From positions 1 to 36,955 of the forward strand of contig JAUXAU010000027.1 of assembly GCA_030619765.1 (NCBI GenBank): a stretch of DNA of 36,955 nt, read 5' to 3'. The translations under genes were made by a program, and so were the position numbers. The notes under the pieces were generated by a model that was given only the letters and a program-made list of their open reading frames with translations, was not told the origin of the DNA and searched no databases. This DNA is from Thermoplasmatota archaeon. GTDB lineage: Archaea > Thermoplasmatota > E2 > DHVEG-1. This document shows positions 1-7,745 of this stretch, piece by piece (position 1 is the first letter of the stretch; every line of letters starts with the position of its first letter).

Positions 1-187
1 CCATAGAAATTTCTTCTTTCATAGTATCAACAATGGAATCAGACATAGATAGGGTCAGGTCTTGATATAGAGACATTAGATATTGTGGATATGCGTCCGA
101 TTTTAAAAACACAATCAAAAACATACAGCTCAGCAGAACCAACCCTATATGGTTTACCCTTCCATTTATTACCTTACTTTTAAACAT
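1..187 (-). CDS. Partial membrane or secreted protein, N-terminal part only
   Basis: An open frame of 62 codons starts with ATG at 187 and runs off the left edge. The visible N-terminus is MFKSKVINGRVNHIG followed by a hydrophobic stretch (residues about 15-30, LVLLSCMFLIVFL) that would act as a signal anchor or uncleaved signal peptide; the remainder is polar and looks helical (SMSDSIVDTMKEE). A GAGG lies about 12 bases before the ATG. It sits 57 bases downstream of a truncated recombinase ORF and that element's promoter, so the mobile-element promoter probably drives it. No family can be assigned from this fragment. Confidence 0.6.
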   Translation of the reverse strand, partial: MFKSKVINGRVNHIGLVLLSCMFLIVFLKSDAYPQYLMSLYQDLTLSMSDSIVDTMKEEISM

Positions 188-244
188 AAATAGCCTGCCT
201 CGTAATCCTACCATATTATAATATAATACATTCAACCCCTTCCA

Positions 245-364
245 TCAAAAAAAACACATTTTTTCAGTAAAAGTGTAATGTGAAGATATAACCCTAAAAT
301 TGTTCTCTAATGTTATTCGGTAAAAATAAAGGTGAATAAAAAAACGAGGGTAACCCATCATCAT
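245..364 (-). pseudogene. Tyrosine-recombinase remnant, copy A (first about 15 codons only)
   Basis: The frame starts ATGATGATG behind GGAGG and reads MGYPRFFIHLYF, the same start as the recombinase remnants at 13266, 14822, 19396 and 24295. After about 15 codons it diverges into unrelated sequence and stops at 245. This is the 5' end of the recombinase gene joined to foreign DNA by deletion or recombination. All catalytic parts are absent. Confidence 0.7.
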
Positions 365-392
365 TTCCTCCTTTTACTACCCTCCAATGAAT

Positions 393-420
393 ATTGTAAG
401 AAATATCAAATATTTGTCAA
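393..420 (-). promoter_or_regulatory. Recombinase promoter P2, copy A
   Basis: On the minus strand TTGACA (420-415), a 16-base spacer and TACAAT (398-393) form a near-consensus sigma-70-type promoter. It is followed by GGAGGGTAGT, then GGAGG and the ATG of the recombinase remnant. The same boxes recur at 13298-13325 and 19428-19455. Confidence 0.75.
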
Positions 421-430
421 GTAAAAAACA

Positions 431-465
431 CTGAAAAAGAGGAAAAAGACTCACCAAAGTGAGCC
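431..465 (-). terminator. Rho-independent terminator between P1 and P2, copy A
   Basis: On the minus strand the stem CTCAC/GTGAG (463-459 with 454-450, loop TTTG) is followed by a T-rich run (449-431). It would end transcripts started at P1 (518-545) after about 70 bases, before the recombinase ORF. The copy near 19485 has a TTCG loop instead, which keeps the stem. Confidence 0.65.
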
Positions 466-517
466 TCTCATTTTTCTCCCGACACTACCCTCCTTTAAAG
501 GATAGTATGATAGTATT

Positions 518-545
518 ATTATATACTGTTTGTAAAGTCTGTCAA
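518..545 (-). promoter_or_regulatory. Promoter P1 of the short leader RNA, copy A
   Basis: TTGACA (545-540), a 16-base spacer and TATAAT (523-518) on the minus strand form a strong promoter. The transcript would begin with a hairpin (CCTTTAAAGG core) that contains GGAGGGTAGT and end at the terminator at about 440. The matching copy at 19553-19580 has ATGACA as its -35. Confidence 0.7.
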
Positions 546-548
546 GCA

Positions 549-683
549 AATTCAACTGCTTCATTTCCCCGGGGAAAGTCATTAAATTTAGGGGTCGAAT
601 CTTGGCAAAGTTGACATTTTATAGACGAAATCGTTATGGGAGGGCTTTCTTTGACACAGAACCTTTGATATGTGTTATACGAC
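549..683 (-). repeat. Dispersed repeat, upstream block, copy A
   Basis: A conserved block around CCCCGGGG (567-574), followed on the minus strand side by the motifs GACTTTCCCC, ATTCGACCC, TGTCAACTTTGCC and CCCATAACG, and a short inverted repeat ACACA...TGTGT at its far end (about 650-678). Copies lie near 15006, 19588, 24440 and 30815. Apart from copy 2 (truncated), every copy has the downstream end of a gene on one side and a promoter on the other. An 80-codon frame through it (784-542) is not a gene. Confidence 0.8.
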
Positions 684-724
684 GAAATCGGGTTTTTATT
701 ATATTCTTGTTGTTCATATATATT

Positions 725-797
725 CTCTAACGGTCCGGATAAGCTGCGGGCGGGCAGCAGAGCTGTTCGCCCGTCAGGCTTCATCCGTTGGTTAGGC
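725..797 (-). other. attC-like recombination site A
   Basis: On the minus strand, 35 bases after the stop codon of the CHASE2-like gene, the sequence reads GCCTAAC (797-791, perfect RYYYAAC), then AACGGATGAAGC, an inner hairpin (GGGCG/CGCCC type), GCTTATCCGGACCGTT and GTTAGAG (731-725). The two arms pair as CTAAC/GTTAG, AACGG/CCGTT and ATGAAGC/GCTTAT with one extrahelical G. Simple sites, paired arms with an unpaired base and a variable loop are the integron attC layout. The last base of GTTAGAG departs from GTTRRRY. Confidence 0.6.
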
Positions 798-832
798 GAA
801 AATGTCCAATGTCAAGACGCAACCCCTATTCA

Positions 833-2122
833 CTACTTAATGTAGCTGAATACCTTATGCCAAAACAATCTTACAAATTTCATAAAGTCCCTCCAAAGTC
901 CGAAACCTGTTTTTAATTTTTTATCCTTCAGCAGGTTAATTAGTATCTCCAAAAATTTCATATAAAGCGCGATAAATAGAATATTTATATGGATATTAAA
1001 GGCAAAATAAAAAAGAGTTGAGATGACACCTAAAAATATAAGGTAAGACATGAACTCGATAAGGGTTTTCCCAATCCTTGTATGATATAGTTTTCTTATA
1101 ATAGAAATCTCTGCTAACTTTAACGAGGAAAAAGCATTCACTGAAATAACGAAATAGGCAGAAAACAAAAGAGTTAAAAATGTCATTGAAATAATATTTT
1201 CTTTATTTACCAGAGCCAAATAAGCGTTAATAATAATAAGTGGACCAGCCATTTTACCGAGTACAGTACTGTGTAGATCGCGATCCTCAAAATCTCCGAT
1301 CACTAAAATGCGGTCTTTCATTAAATCCAATATTGTAGGGTCACCACTTGACTCAGCAAGCTTTAATAAATCCCCTAAATGCCAATAATCATAATAAGCG
1401 TTTTCTCCTGTAAGATGATAATTTCTGATTCTGAAATCCAAAATGATCGAATTCAGGCTTAGCTTATTGTTCATGTAATAAAAGTATTTTTGTTTCAAAA
1501 AGGTTGCATGGTGTAATTTTTCGTACATCACAATAGGGATTGTCTTTAGCGTATCCGAATGGATAAGGCTAAATTTAAGAAAAGATTCTTGGATGGTGTT
1601 ATAATCAGCTAGGCCGAGTTGGGAAGAAAAAAGAGGTAAATCTAATTTACCATCAGAAGTTTTGTGATAAGGTATGATTAAATTTCTTACTTGTTCAATC
1701 TGAGACTTTAGTAATGAATCGGCAGGAGATGAACCTTCAAAAAATATATCGCACAACACAAATTTGTGGTTATCGGGTTTTTTATTTAATATTTGAAATA
1801 ATCTGGCCAGTTTTGTTCGGTCGGTTATTGCTTGATTGCCTATCGGAAATAAACCATCTTTATCCAGTTTTTCGACAAGTTGTTTATCCCAAGAGACGTT
1901 TATAAAAAGAAACTCTTTTCTATTTGGTTTGTCATCAAGGTCCAAAAGCAATTTTTTAATGGCTGATGTCCATTTAATTAACGCCGCTTCGTCGCCATAA
2001 GTTGTTTCTATGTTTAACCAAAATATTGTAAGGAATATTAATAATATTGAATGGGCAATGCAGGCGAAGACAAGTAAAAGTTGCTTTTTATTTATAATTT
2101 TAAAGCACTTCAATTTTACCAA
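833..2122 (-). CDS. CHASE2-like sensor membrane protein
   Basis: About 429 residues. One transmembrane segment lies near residues 15-37, followed by a long extracytoplasmic domain and two or three hydrophobic segments at about 310-400. The stretch RILVIGDFEDRDLHSTVLG followed by GPLIIINAYLALV matches the end of CHASE2 domains (an IG(D/Y) strand, the D-x-H-x-T motif, then an NA(Y)LAL helix), an extracellular ligand-sensing fold. There is no kinase or cyclase output domain, so sensing here must act through a partner. The gene overlaps the caspase gene by 7 bases and has only TTG as possible start: the codon at 2122, or TTG at 2113, which is better spaced from AGGA. It is the last gene of a three-protein operon that I recall as a recurring set in Bacteroidetes. 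It is followed by attC-like site A. Confidence 0.75.
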   Translation of the reverse strand: MVKLKCFKIINKKQLLLVFACIAHSILLIFLTIFWLNIETTYGDEAALIKWTSAIKKLLLDLDDKPNRKEFLFINVSWDKQLVEKLDKDGLFPIGNQAITDRTKLARLFQILNKKPDNHKFVLCDIFFEGSSPADSLLKSQIEQVRNLIIPYHKTSDGKLDLPLFSSQLGLADYNTIQESFLKFSLIHSDTLKTIPIVMYEKLHHATFLKQKYFYYMNNKLSLNSIILDFRIRNYHLTGENAYYDYWHLGDLLKLAESSGDPTILDLMKDRILVIGDFEDRDLHSTVLGKMAGPLIIINAYLALVNKENIISMTFLTLLFSAYFVISVNAFSSLKLAEISIIRKLYHTRIGKTLIEFMSYLIFLGVISTLFYFAFNIHINILFIALYMKFLEILINLLKDKKLKTGFGLWRDFMKFVRLFWHKVFSYIK

Positions 2123-5100
2123 ATCCTAAAATCATTGGCCAAATTCTCTGAACGGAAAGTTGGTCTTTGTTTTTCATCTGTATGTCTAATAACTTCTTTT
2201 TGAACATATTCTTGTAATTCACAAACTGTAATAACACTATCATTGTTTATGTCTGCTTTTTTGTCCTTTAGACCAGAAAGGACACTAAATGTAAACACAC
2301 CGTTCTTCCATTTTTCTCCTTCCAGAGCGTACTCTACTCCGCCTGCGGAGGCAATCACAGTTGCGCCGGTTCTTCGCCTTAAATCAACGAACAAAGATTG
2401 TGACAATTGAAATGCATTGTCTAATCCAATGCCTTCTTTTCTCCGGGCACCCTTTCCAGAAGAACGAAAAGTGACCTCACCATATTCGGTGTGCTTCAAA
2501 ACAGCCAATTCAACATCTTCTTTATCTAACTCTCCCGCATGACAAGCATCCATCAATAAAAGTTTTCGACGTGCTGGAATGTCTTCTATTACTGATTCTA
2601 GTTCATCGTAAGACAATCCTCTTCCTTTTGGATTGTTGAAATCTATATCATAAGTGCCAAAATAAAAGTCGAGCTTTTCGTCCAGCACACCATGACCGGC
2701 GACAAAGACAATGACCACATCATCCACTTGAGAAGAATTTAAAAAGGTTCTTAATGCTTTAATATTCTCTCGAATTGCATGTTCGTTTAGGAGTTCTCTG
2801 ATAAAAATATCACGATACAAATTTCTATTACCACCAAACAATTTTGCTAAATCTTTCGCATCGTTAACAGCGTATTCCAGATTAAAGCGGGTATCTTGAT
2901 ATTTAGAAACCCCAATTGTGACAAGATAAAGGTTAGGTTTTATTTTAGCGCCCCTATAGAGGACTTCAAAGGTTTCCTTTAGGGACTCGGATCCTTTCTC
3001 ATTGAGTACGGAGACTTGAATTTTATTGTTGCCGTTTGAAAGTTCGAGGCTGATATCACGTTCTATTGAGGCCACTTTTTTATCTCTTAAATTAATACCG
3101 CTCGTCCCGAATATTGGAACATCATTAACAAAAACATTTAACTGATCTAAAAGGTATATTGAGTCCAAAGCCCGAATCTTAAAATTTAATACTTTATTGC
3201 TGGTAGAAATGGGAAGGTTCTTGGTGACACAAGTGATTTCCGGCACATGAAAATCTTCACCCAACATCTCTTCGGTGAAATTCATCTTTTTAAGCCTTTT
3301 TTGGTAAGCCCTGTAGTAAGCATCAATCAATTCTTGAGGAGCAAGGCCGATCCTTTGTAAGACGATATCAGGACGGTTGAGCCTCAAGTCGAACTGTTCA
3401 AAAGGAAATGCTTGTATTCCCAGCCTAAACCATATATCTTTTAGCCCTCCTTTTGAGGATGTATAGTATTTATCAGGTGTTGTCACTACCCAACTGTTCT
3501 CATCCAAATAAAAAAATGTTACCAATTCTATCCCGGTAGAGACCTCCCAGAGTTTCGAAGTCGCATCGGCGCTGGAAGTCACTAAGTACTTGCTATACGG
3601 GCTAAAATTGACGGAAAAAACATCACCAACATGCCCCACAAATGAACGGATTAATAAACCCTCTTTTGCATCCCATAGTTTAGCTGTGCCATCTTCACTT
3701 CCCGTTGCTATATATTTACCATCTGGACTAAAAGTGACAGAATGAACACGTCCTGAATGTCCGGATAGGGTGTGTATTTCCTTTCCCGTAGCTACATCCC
3801 ATAATTTAGCAGAACCATCCCAACTCGCCGTAGCAAGCCATTCACCATCTGGACTAAAACACACTTCAGTAATTTCTCCCCGATGTCCACTAAATTTTAT
3901 GATGTCCCTGCCGGTTTTAACATCCCAAATTATGGCATTCTGCGAAGGATGACCAGTCACAACATAATTATTGTCTGGACTGAATTTTACGGTCTCAAAA
4001 TAAGATGTCCCCCAGCCCACCAAAATAGTTTTGGCATATTCACTCAACCACCTCAATGTTCGGGTTTTCTTACTTGTTTTTACGTCCCAAATTGTAGCCA
4101 TATATTCCCACATTGGTTGTATCAAGCCCGTTTCTTTTTCAACCTCAATCCTTTTTGAATCCATACACTGTATTGCCATATGTCTGCCATCCAAACTTAG
4201 AGCAACTGGATTTAACCACTTACATTCAGGTTTTAAAGTTTGTATTTTCTTTCCCGTAGCTACATCCCATAATTTAGCAGTATCATCAACACTACCTGTG
4301 GCAAGATATTTGCCTTCGGCACTAAAACCTAATGAAAATCCATGAAAAGTTCGCATTGGTCGAATGGTCGATAATTCCCATAATTTGGTTGTATTATCTT
4401 TATGTCCCATCAGTAGATGCTTTCCATCAGACGTAAATTTGACAGGTCGTGCATAGGTCTTCCCGGCTTTGAACACCCGAGCTTTTTGCCCGGTTTTCAA
4501 ATCCCATAAGTATGCTTCAGCATGATTAGTCCCTGTAGCAATATATTTATTATTGGGGCTGAAAGCCGCGGATGATATTTTACCTGAATCAATATCAAAC
4601 ACTTTGATTACAGTTCCTTCAGATATATCCCATAATTTGGCCTTAGCATATCTTCCTGCCGTGAAAAGGTATTTACCATGTCGGCTAATACAGGATACGT
4701 CTCCAACATATCCATCGTAAAAGTTTTTTATATAGCCTGTTGCAATATCTCGGAATTTGATAGATTTGTTATCATTAGTGGAAATAATATACTTTCCATC
4801 TGGAGTAAAAATGATAGGCCCAGAATATAATGAATTTGGCTGCCAGTCGAAGGTCCGATACTCCTTGCCGGTTCTTACATTCCACAGCCTGATAGTTTTA
4901 TCATGCTTACTACCTGTGGCCAGATAATTACCGTCAGGGCTAAAAGCGATGGAATTGACCTCATAAACATGACCATCAAAGGTATAAACTTCCTCTGCTG
5001 TTTTAAGATCCCATAATTTAGCTGTCTTATCCGAGCTTCCTGTGGCAAGGTACTGACCATCCGGACTAAAACTTAATGAAGTGATATAACGAGAATGCCC

Positions 5101-5997
5101 GCGAAAAGTGCGAATTTTTCTGCCTGTGGACACATTCCACAATTCTGCATTGTGAGATTCACTACCAATGGTAGCAACGTATTTGCCATTGGGGCTGTAA
5201 CTCACTTCTGACCCAACATTATTAAAGGTGCGGATTGCACGACCTGTTGAAACTTCCCATAATTTTGCGGTCATGTCTTCACTTGCGGTAATAATATATT
5301 TACCATCAGGACTGAAACTGATGGAATAAATGGTAGTTAAATGCCCTGTTTGAATGACGATTTCTGGTTTCTGGGTAAGATTTTCGCTACGAAATACATT
5401 TTGCATCCACAACATTTCCCTTAAGCAGGCTTTGGGGTTCCAGCCTTTATTAATGAATAACTTAAAATCTGCTATCGGTCCATTCTCGAATTCTTCTTCA
5501 GAGTTTAGTAAAGTTAATAATTTTTCATAATATTTTCGTGCTTTTACTTCATCTCCAGATAATAAGAAAATATGTCCTAAATTGACAGGCCACGCATAGA
5601 CATGAGGCTCCATCTCGTGTGCTCTCTTGAGCGGTGCTTTTGCTTCTTCAAGCTTCCCCTGTAGAATCAGATACCAACCCAGATTTCCGAACGCTCCTGG
5701 AACATTAGGATCCAGAACATTTACTTTGCGATAGTCAGAAATTGCTAATTCAAATTTTTGTGAATAGCCATAAAGATTTGCCCTATACCAATAGGCATCG
5801 ACATTGCCAGGATCTAGATCAATTATTTTTGTGTAACTCTCGATTGCCTTTCCATATTCTTTCTTTTGTTGGAAAATATTTGCTTGATAATAAAGCTCTT
5901 TAATTCTCTCATTAACTTTGCCGCTCTCTTGAGCAAATATCAAGGAACAATTAATCAAAAAAGAGAATACGATAAATGTTGCTTTAATTAATTTCAT
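2116..5997 (-). CDS. Secreted TPR-WD40-caspase (peptidase C14) protein
   Basis: 1293 residues. A signal peptide (about 1-22, ending FAQ) precedes roughly four TPR units (about 30-190), then some 14-15 WD40 repeats (about 215-860; recurring SPDGKYIATGS and AKLWDV), a small beta domain (about 930-1020), and a C-terminal caspase-like domain (about 1030-1285). The catalytic dyad is visible: His1102 in VAGHG and Cys1152 in MDACHAGE. An EF-hand/dockerin-like DINNDSVITVCEL follows the active site. The start has AAAGGGAG 8 bases upstream. Stop and start overlap with the CHASE2-like gene. Multidomain bacterial caspases cleave targets in programmed death or signalling; here the signal peptide places the enzyme outside the cytoplasm, which is unusual for a death protease. 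The target is unknown. Confidence 0.9.
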   Translation of the reverse strand: MKLIKATFIVFSFLINCSLIFAQESGKVNERIKELYYQANIFQQKKEYGKAIESYTKIIDLDPGNVDAYWYRANLYGYSQKFELAISDYRKVNVLDPNVPGAFGNLGWYLILQGKLEEAKAPLKRAHEMEPHVYAWPVNLGHIFLLSGDEVKARKYYEKLLTLLNSEEEFENGPIADFKLFINKGWNPKACLREMLWMQNVFRSENLTQKPEIVIQTGHLTTIYSISFSPDGKYIITASEDMTAKLWEVSTGRAIRTFNNVGSEVSYSPNGKYVATIGSESHNAELWNVSTGRKIRTFRGHSRYITSLSFSPDGQYLATGSSDKTAKLWDLKTAEEVYTFDGHVYEVNSIAFSPDGNYLATGSKHDKTIRLWNVRTGKEYRTFDWQPNSLYSGPIIFTPDGKYIISTNDNKSIKFRDIATGYIKNFYDGYVGDVSCISRHGKYLFTAGRYAKAKLWDISEGTVIKVFDIDSGKISSAAFSPNNKYIATGTNHAEAYLWDLKTGQKARVFKAGKTYARPVKFTSDGKHLLMGHKDNTTKLWELSTIRPMRTFHGFSLGFSAEGKYLATGSVDDTAKLWDVATGKKIQTLKPECKWLNPVALSLDGRHMAIQCMDSKRIEVEKETGLIQPMWEYMATIWDVKTSKKTRTLRWLSEYAKTILVGWGTSYFETVKFSPDNNYVVTGHPSQNAIIWDVKTGRDIIKFSGHRGEITEVCFSPDGEWLATASWDGSAKLWDVATGKEIHTLSGHSGRVHSVTFSPDGKYIATGSEDGTAKLWDAKEGLLIRSFVGHVGDVFSVNFSPYSKYLVTSSADATSKLWEVSTGIELVTFFYLDENSWVVTTPDKYYTSSKGGLKDIWFRLGIQAFPFEQFDLRLNRPDIVLQRIGLAPQELIDAYYRAYQKRLKKMNFTEEMLGEDFHVPEITCVTKNLPISTSNKVLNFKIRALDSIYLLDQLNVFVNDVPIFGTSGINLRDKKVASIERDISLELSNGNNKIQVSVLNEKGSESLKETFEVLYRGAKIKPNLYLVTIGVSKYQDTRFNLEYAVNDAKDLAKLFGGNRNLYRDIFIRELLNEHAIRENIKALRTFLNSSQVDDVVIVFVAGHGVLDEKLDFYFGTYDIDFNNPKGRGLSYDELESVIEDIPARRKLLLMDACHAGELDKEDVELAVLKHTEYGEVTFRSSGKGARRKEGIGLDNAFQLSQSLFVDLRRRTGATVIASAGGVEYALEGEKWKNGVFTFSVLSGLKDKKADINNDSVITVCELQEYVQKEVIRHTDEKQRPTFRSENLANDFRIW

Positions 5998-6028
5998 TTA
6001 TGTGCTCCCTTTCTAATATTTAGATGTT

Positions 6029-6865
6029 TTACAGGTTATCTTTTATTTTGAAAGTTTTATTCAACCAGTGTGTTACATCCATCATATTTGGTTTACCGTA
6101 AAACTCGTTCAGAAATGCGATGACCTCGTTTGAGATTGATATGACATCCTTCCCCTGTTTCTTTAACTGTGATATCAAAAGCATGCATTCTTTTCGTAGT
6201 AAATTTTCGTCTGGAATGACAGGATTAAATTCAGCTATTAATATCGATTTTATTTCTTTCTTTTGATAATAATAAATTTTGGTATCTGAAGTTCTGGAAG
6301 ATTGTATAGGATTTCCTTCAAATGTATAGAGCGTTTTAGGATCGATAATTAGCGTGTCTCCGCTGAACGTCAATTTTTTATTAATGACTTCATTATCAAA
6401 TGTATACTTCACATAGAAAAAAGAGGTATCCGTCATTGGGAAAGCATCAGCATTAATTTTTAAAAGAACTTTTTTAATAATCAAATAATTACCGCCTGTG
6501 AAATGACTTCTCAAATCCACAAAATTGTTGAGTTCACCTCTGCGTGTACTAACTCTACTACTAGATGGCATTAGCAAATTCTTTACAAAATCTGCAAATT
6601 CTTTGTATTTCCGTCTTGTCTTTTTTCCACAAACACTCAGTGTAAATCGTCCTTTTTGAGGACTAATAATAGCCGCTGCTGCATTGGGTGATTTAAAAAT
6701 TAGTTCTTCGTCACTGCTAATCTTATCACCAACTTTAAGAATTGTTCTAGTATTCTTAACTATTATCGTATCTTTAACGTGAATAACATAATATATATCA
6801 CTCGAAAAGAGAGGGGATGAAAATAAAATTAGAGAAGTTATTATAAAGAAAAAAGTCTTCATCAT
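6029..6865 (-). CDS. Exported protein, first large gene of the caspase operon
   Basis: 278 residues with a signal peptide (about 1-21, FFFIITSLILFSSPLFS). The first domain (about 25-80: YVIHVKDTIIV, VGDKISSDEELIF, AAAAIISPQKGRFTLS) is a small beta domain, resembling exported partners that I recall next to caspase/CHASE2 gene pairs in Bacteroidetes; I know no function for it. The rest is mixed alpha/beta without recognisable motifs. The start codon overlaps the stop of an upstream 34-codon ORF (ATGA), and no good ribosome site of its own is visible, so translation is probably coupled. The gap to the caspase gene is 31 bases. Likely a ligand-binding or scaffold component acting with the two following proteins in the cell envelope. 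Confidence 0.7.
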   Translation of the reverse strand: MMKTFFFIITSLILFSSPLFSSDIYYVIHVKDTIIVKNTRTILKVGDKISSDEELIFKSPNAAAAIISPQKGRFTLSVCGKKTRRKYKEFADFVKNLLMPSSSRVSTRRGELNNFVDLRSHFTGGNYLIIKKVLLKINADAFPMTDTSFFYVKYTFDNEVINKKLTFSGDTLIIDPKTLYTFEGNPIQSSRTSDTKIYYYQKKEIKSILIAEFNPVIPDENLLRKECMLLISQLKKQGKDVISISNEVIAFLNEFYGKPNMMDVTHWLNKTFKIKDNL

Positions 6866-6966
6866 TTTACATATCCATCATTAGAATTCAAAAAGACTAT
6901 TATTATTAAGGCTAACATAGGTTTATCTGTACTAATAAAATCACAATTACTGCTTTTTTGAACCAT
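6862..6966 (-). CDS. 34-residue ORF coupled to the caspase operon
   Basis: ATG at 6966 lies 7 bases after a strong AAAAGGAGG. The 34-codon frame (begins MVQKSSNCDF, central hydrophobic MLALIIIVFL) ends in a TGA overlapping the ATG of the exported protein (ATGA). The downstream gene has no clear ribosome site of its own, which argues that this little frame is translated and coupled. It may be a small membrane peptide or only a leader. No homologue is recognised. Confidence 0.5.
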   Translation of the reverse strand: MVQKSSNCDFISTDKPMLALIIIVFLNSNDGYVK

Positions 6967-7002
6967 ATAAACCTCCTTTTTTAATAAAAGTAGATTTTAC
7001 TA

Positions 7003-7101
7003 TTATTTAATCACATTCACTGTCTTGCCATCAGTCTTTATTGCAATATTATCATCAGCACCAGCCTCAGACTCTGATTTCCATACATCATCTTCATTAC
7101 T
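7003..7101 (-). pseudogene. C-terminal remnant of an unknown gene
   Basis: After an in-frame TGA at 7104-7102 a frame reads SNEDDVWKSESEAGADDNIA and ends IKTDGKTVNVIK at a stop at 7003. The composition is protein-like and acidic but there is no start codon. I read it as the tail of a broken gene left between two modules. It could be chance. Confidence 0.3.
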
Positions 7102-7140
7102 TCAAGATAACAACAATGGCATCACTGTAATGCTGAGTCG

Positions 7141-7737
7141 TTACTGCATTAACTTTTCTTTGTAGCTTTTTCGTTTTGTTTCAATAAGTTTTAGAAATGT
7201 GTCTAAAATCCTATGCATTCCTTCTGAGCCGCTGCCTAGTAATGCACCTGTAATAAGTGTATCTATACTTGTAAATAGAGCTTTCTGTGTACTTCCAAGG
7301 CTCTTGAAAATAGCTGGATCAACAAGTGGCTGCAAAGCTCTAACACCTAGAGCACTTATTATAATGCCAAGAGCAAATGCAGTAGGCAAAGCTAAAGTTT
7401 TTGTTTCAGCACTATAACTTTCAAGTTTCTTAGTAGCCTCATCCTCTTTATCACTTATTTTTACACCTTTTTTAGTTTCTTTGGATTTTTTCTTTTCTGA
7501 ACTAATAACACTAATAATTTGCTGTTTACCTTTTCCTCTCCAGACTATCATTATAACCTCAACTGCACGTTCAATGAAAAGAGCTATAAGCAATAGTGAG
7601 ATAATCAAGGTTACTATATCTGATGTGGTGAATTGCCAGAAAGGAATGTTTATAGGAACGAACACAATTGTCAAGATTACTACAGCACCAGTTAGGATCA
7701 ACGCTATAATTTTGTATATTTTCAAGTTATCTTTCAT
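7141..7737 (-). CDS. Small integral membrane protein of the nuclease operon
   Basis: 198 residues from MKDNLK, whose ATG (7737) follows AGGAGGTATC; an earlier in-frame ATG at 7758 would overlap the nuclease and is not preferred. Two transmembrane segments lie near the N-terminus (IIALILTGAVVILTIVFV and VTLIISLLLIALFIERAVEV), then a charged lysine-rich cytoplasmic-looking loop (about 75-115), then a third hydrophobic stretch (ALPTAFALGIIISALGV) and a helical tail with GSGSEGMHRILDTF. The topology is holin-like in a broad sense but matches no holin family that I recognise. It starts 8 bases after the secreted nuclease, with the amidase further upstream, so a role in envelope permeability is possible but inferred from context only. 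Confidence 0.6.
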   Translation of the reverse strand: MKDNLKIYKIIALILTGAVVILTIVFVPINIPFWQFTTSDIVTLIISLLLIALFIERAVEVIMIVWRGKGKQQIISVISSEKKKSKETKKGVKISDKEDEATKKLESYSAETKTLALPTAFALGIIISALGVRALQPLVDPAIFKSLGSTQKALFTSIDTLITGALLGSGSEGMHRILDTFLKLIETKRKSYKEKLMQ

Positions 7738-7745
7738 GATACCTC

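Noticed and set aside
567-574. CCCCGGGG repeats as a CRISPR array
   Set aside because: The copies are several kilobases apart with genes between them; there is no regular repeat-spacer structure and no cas gene.
542-784. An 80-codon minus-strand frame
   Set aside because: It runs through attC-like site A and the repeat block; its residues derive from palindromes and repeat sequence shared with non-coding copies elsewhere.
3770-4345. Several plus-strand frames opposite the WD40 repeats
   Set aside because: They are antisense shadows of a strongly coding region with repeated sequence, without ribosome sites.
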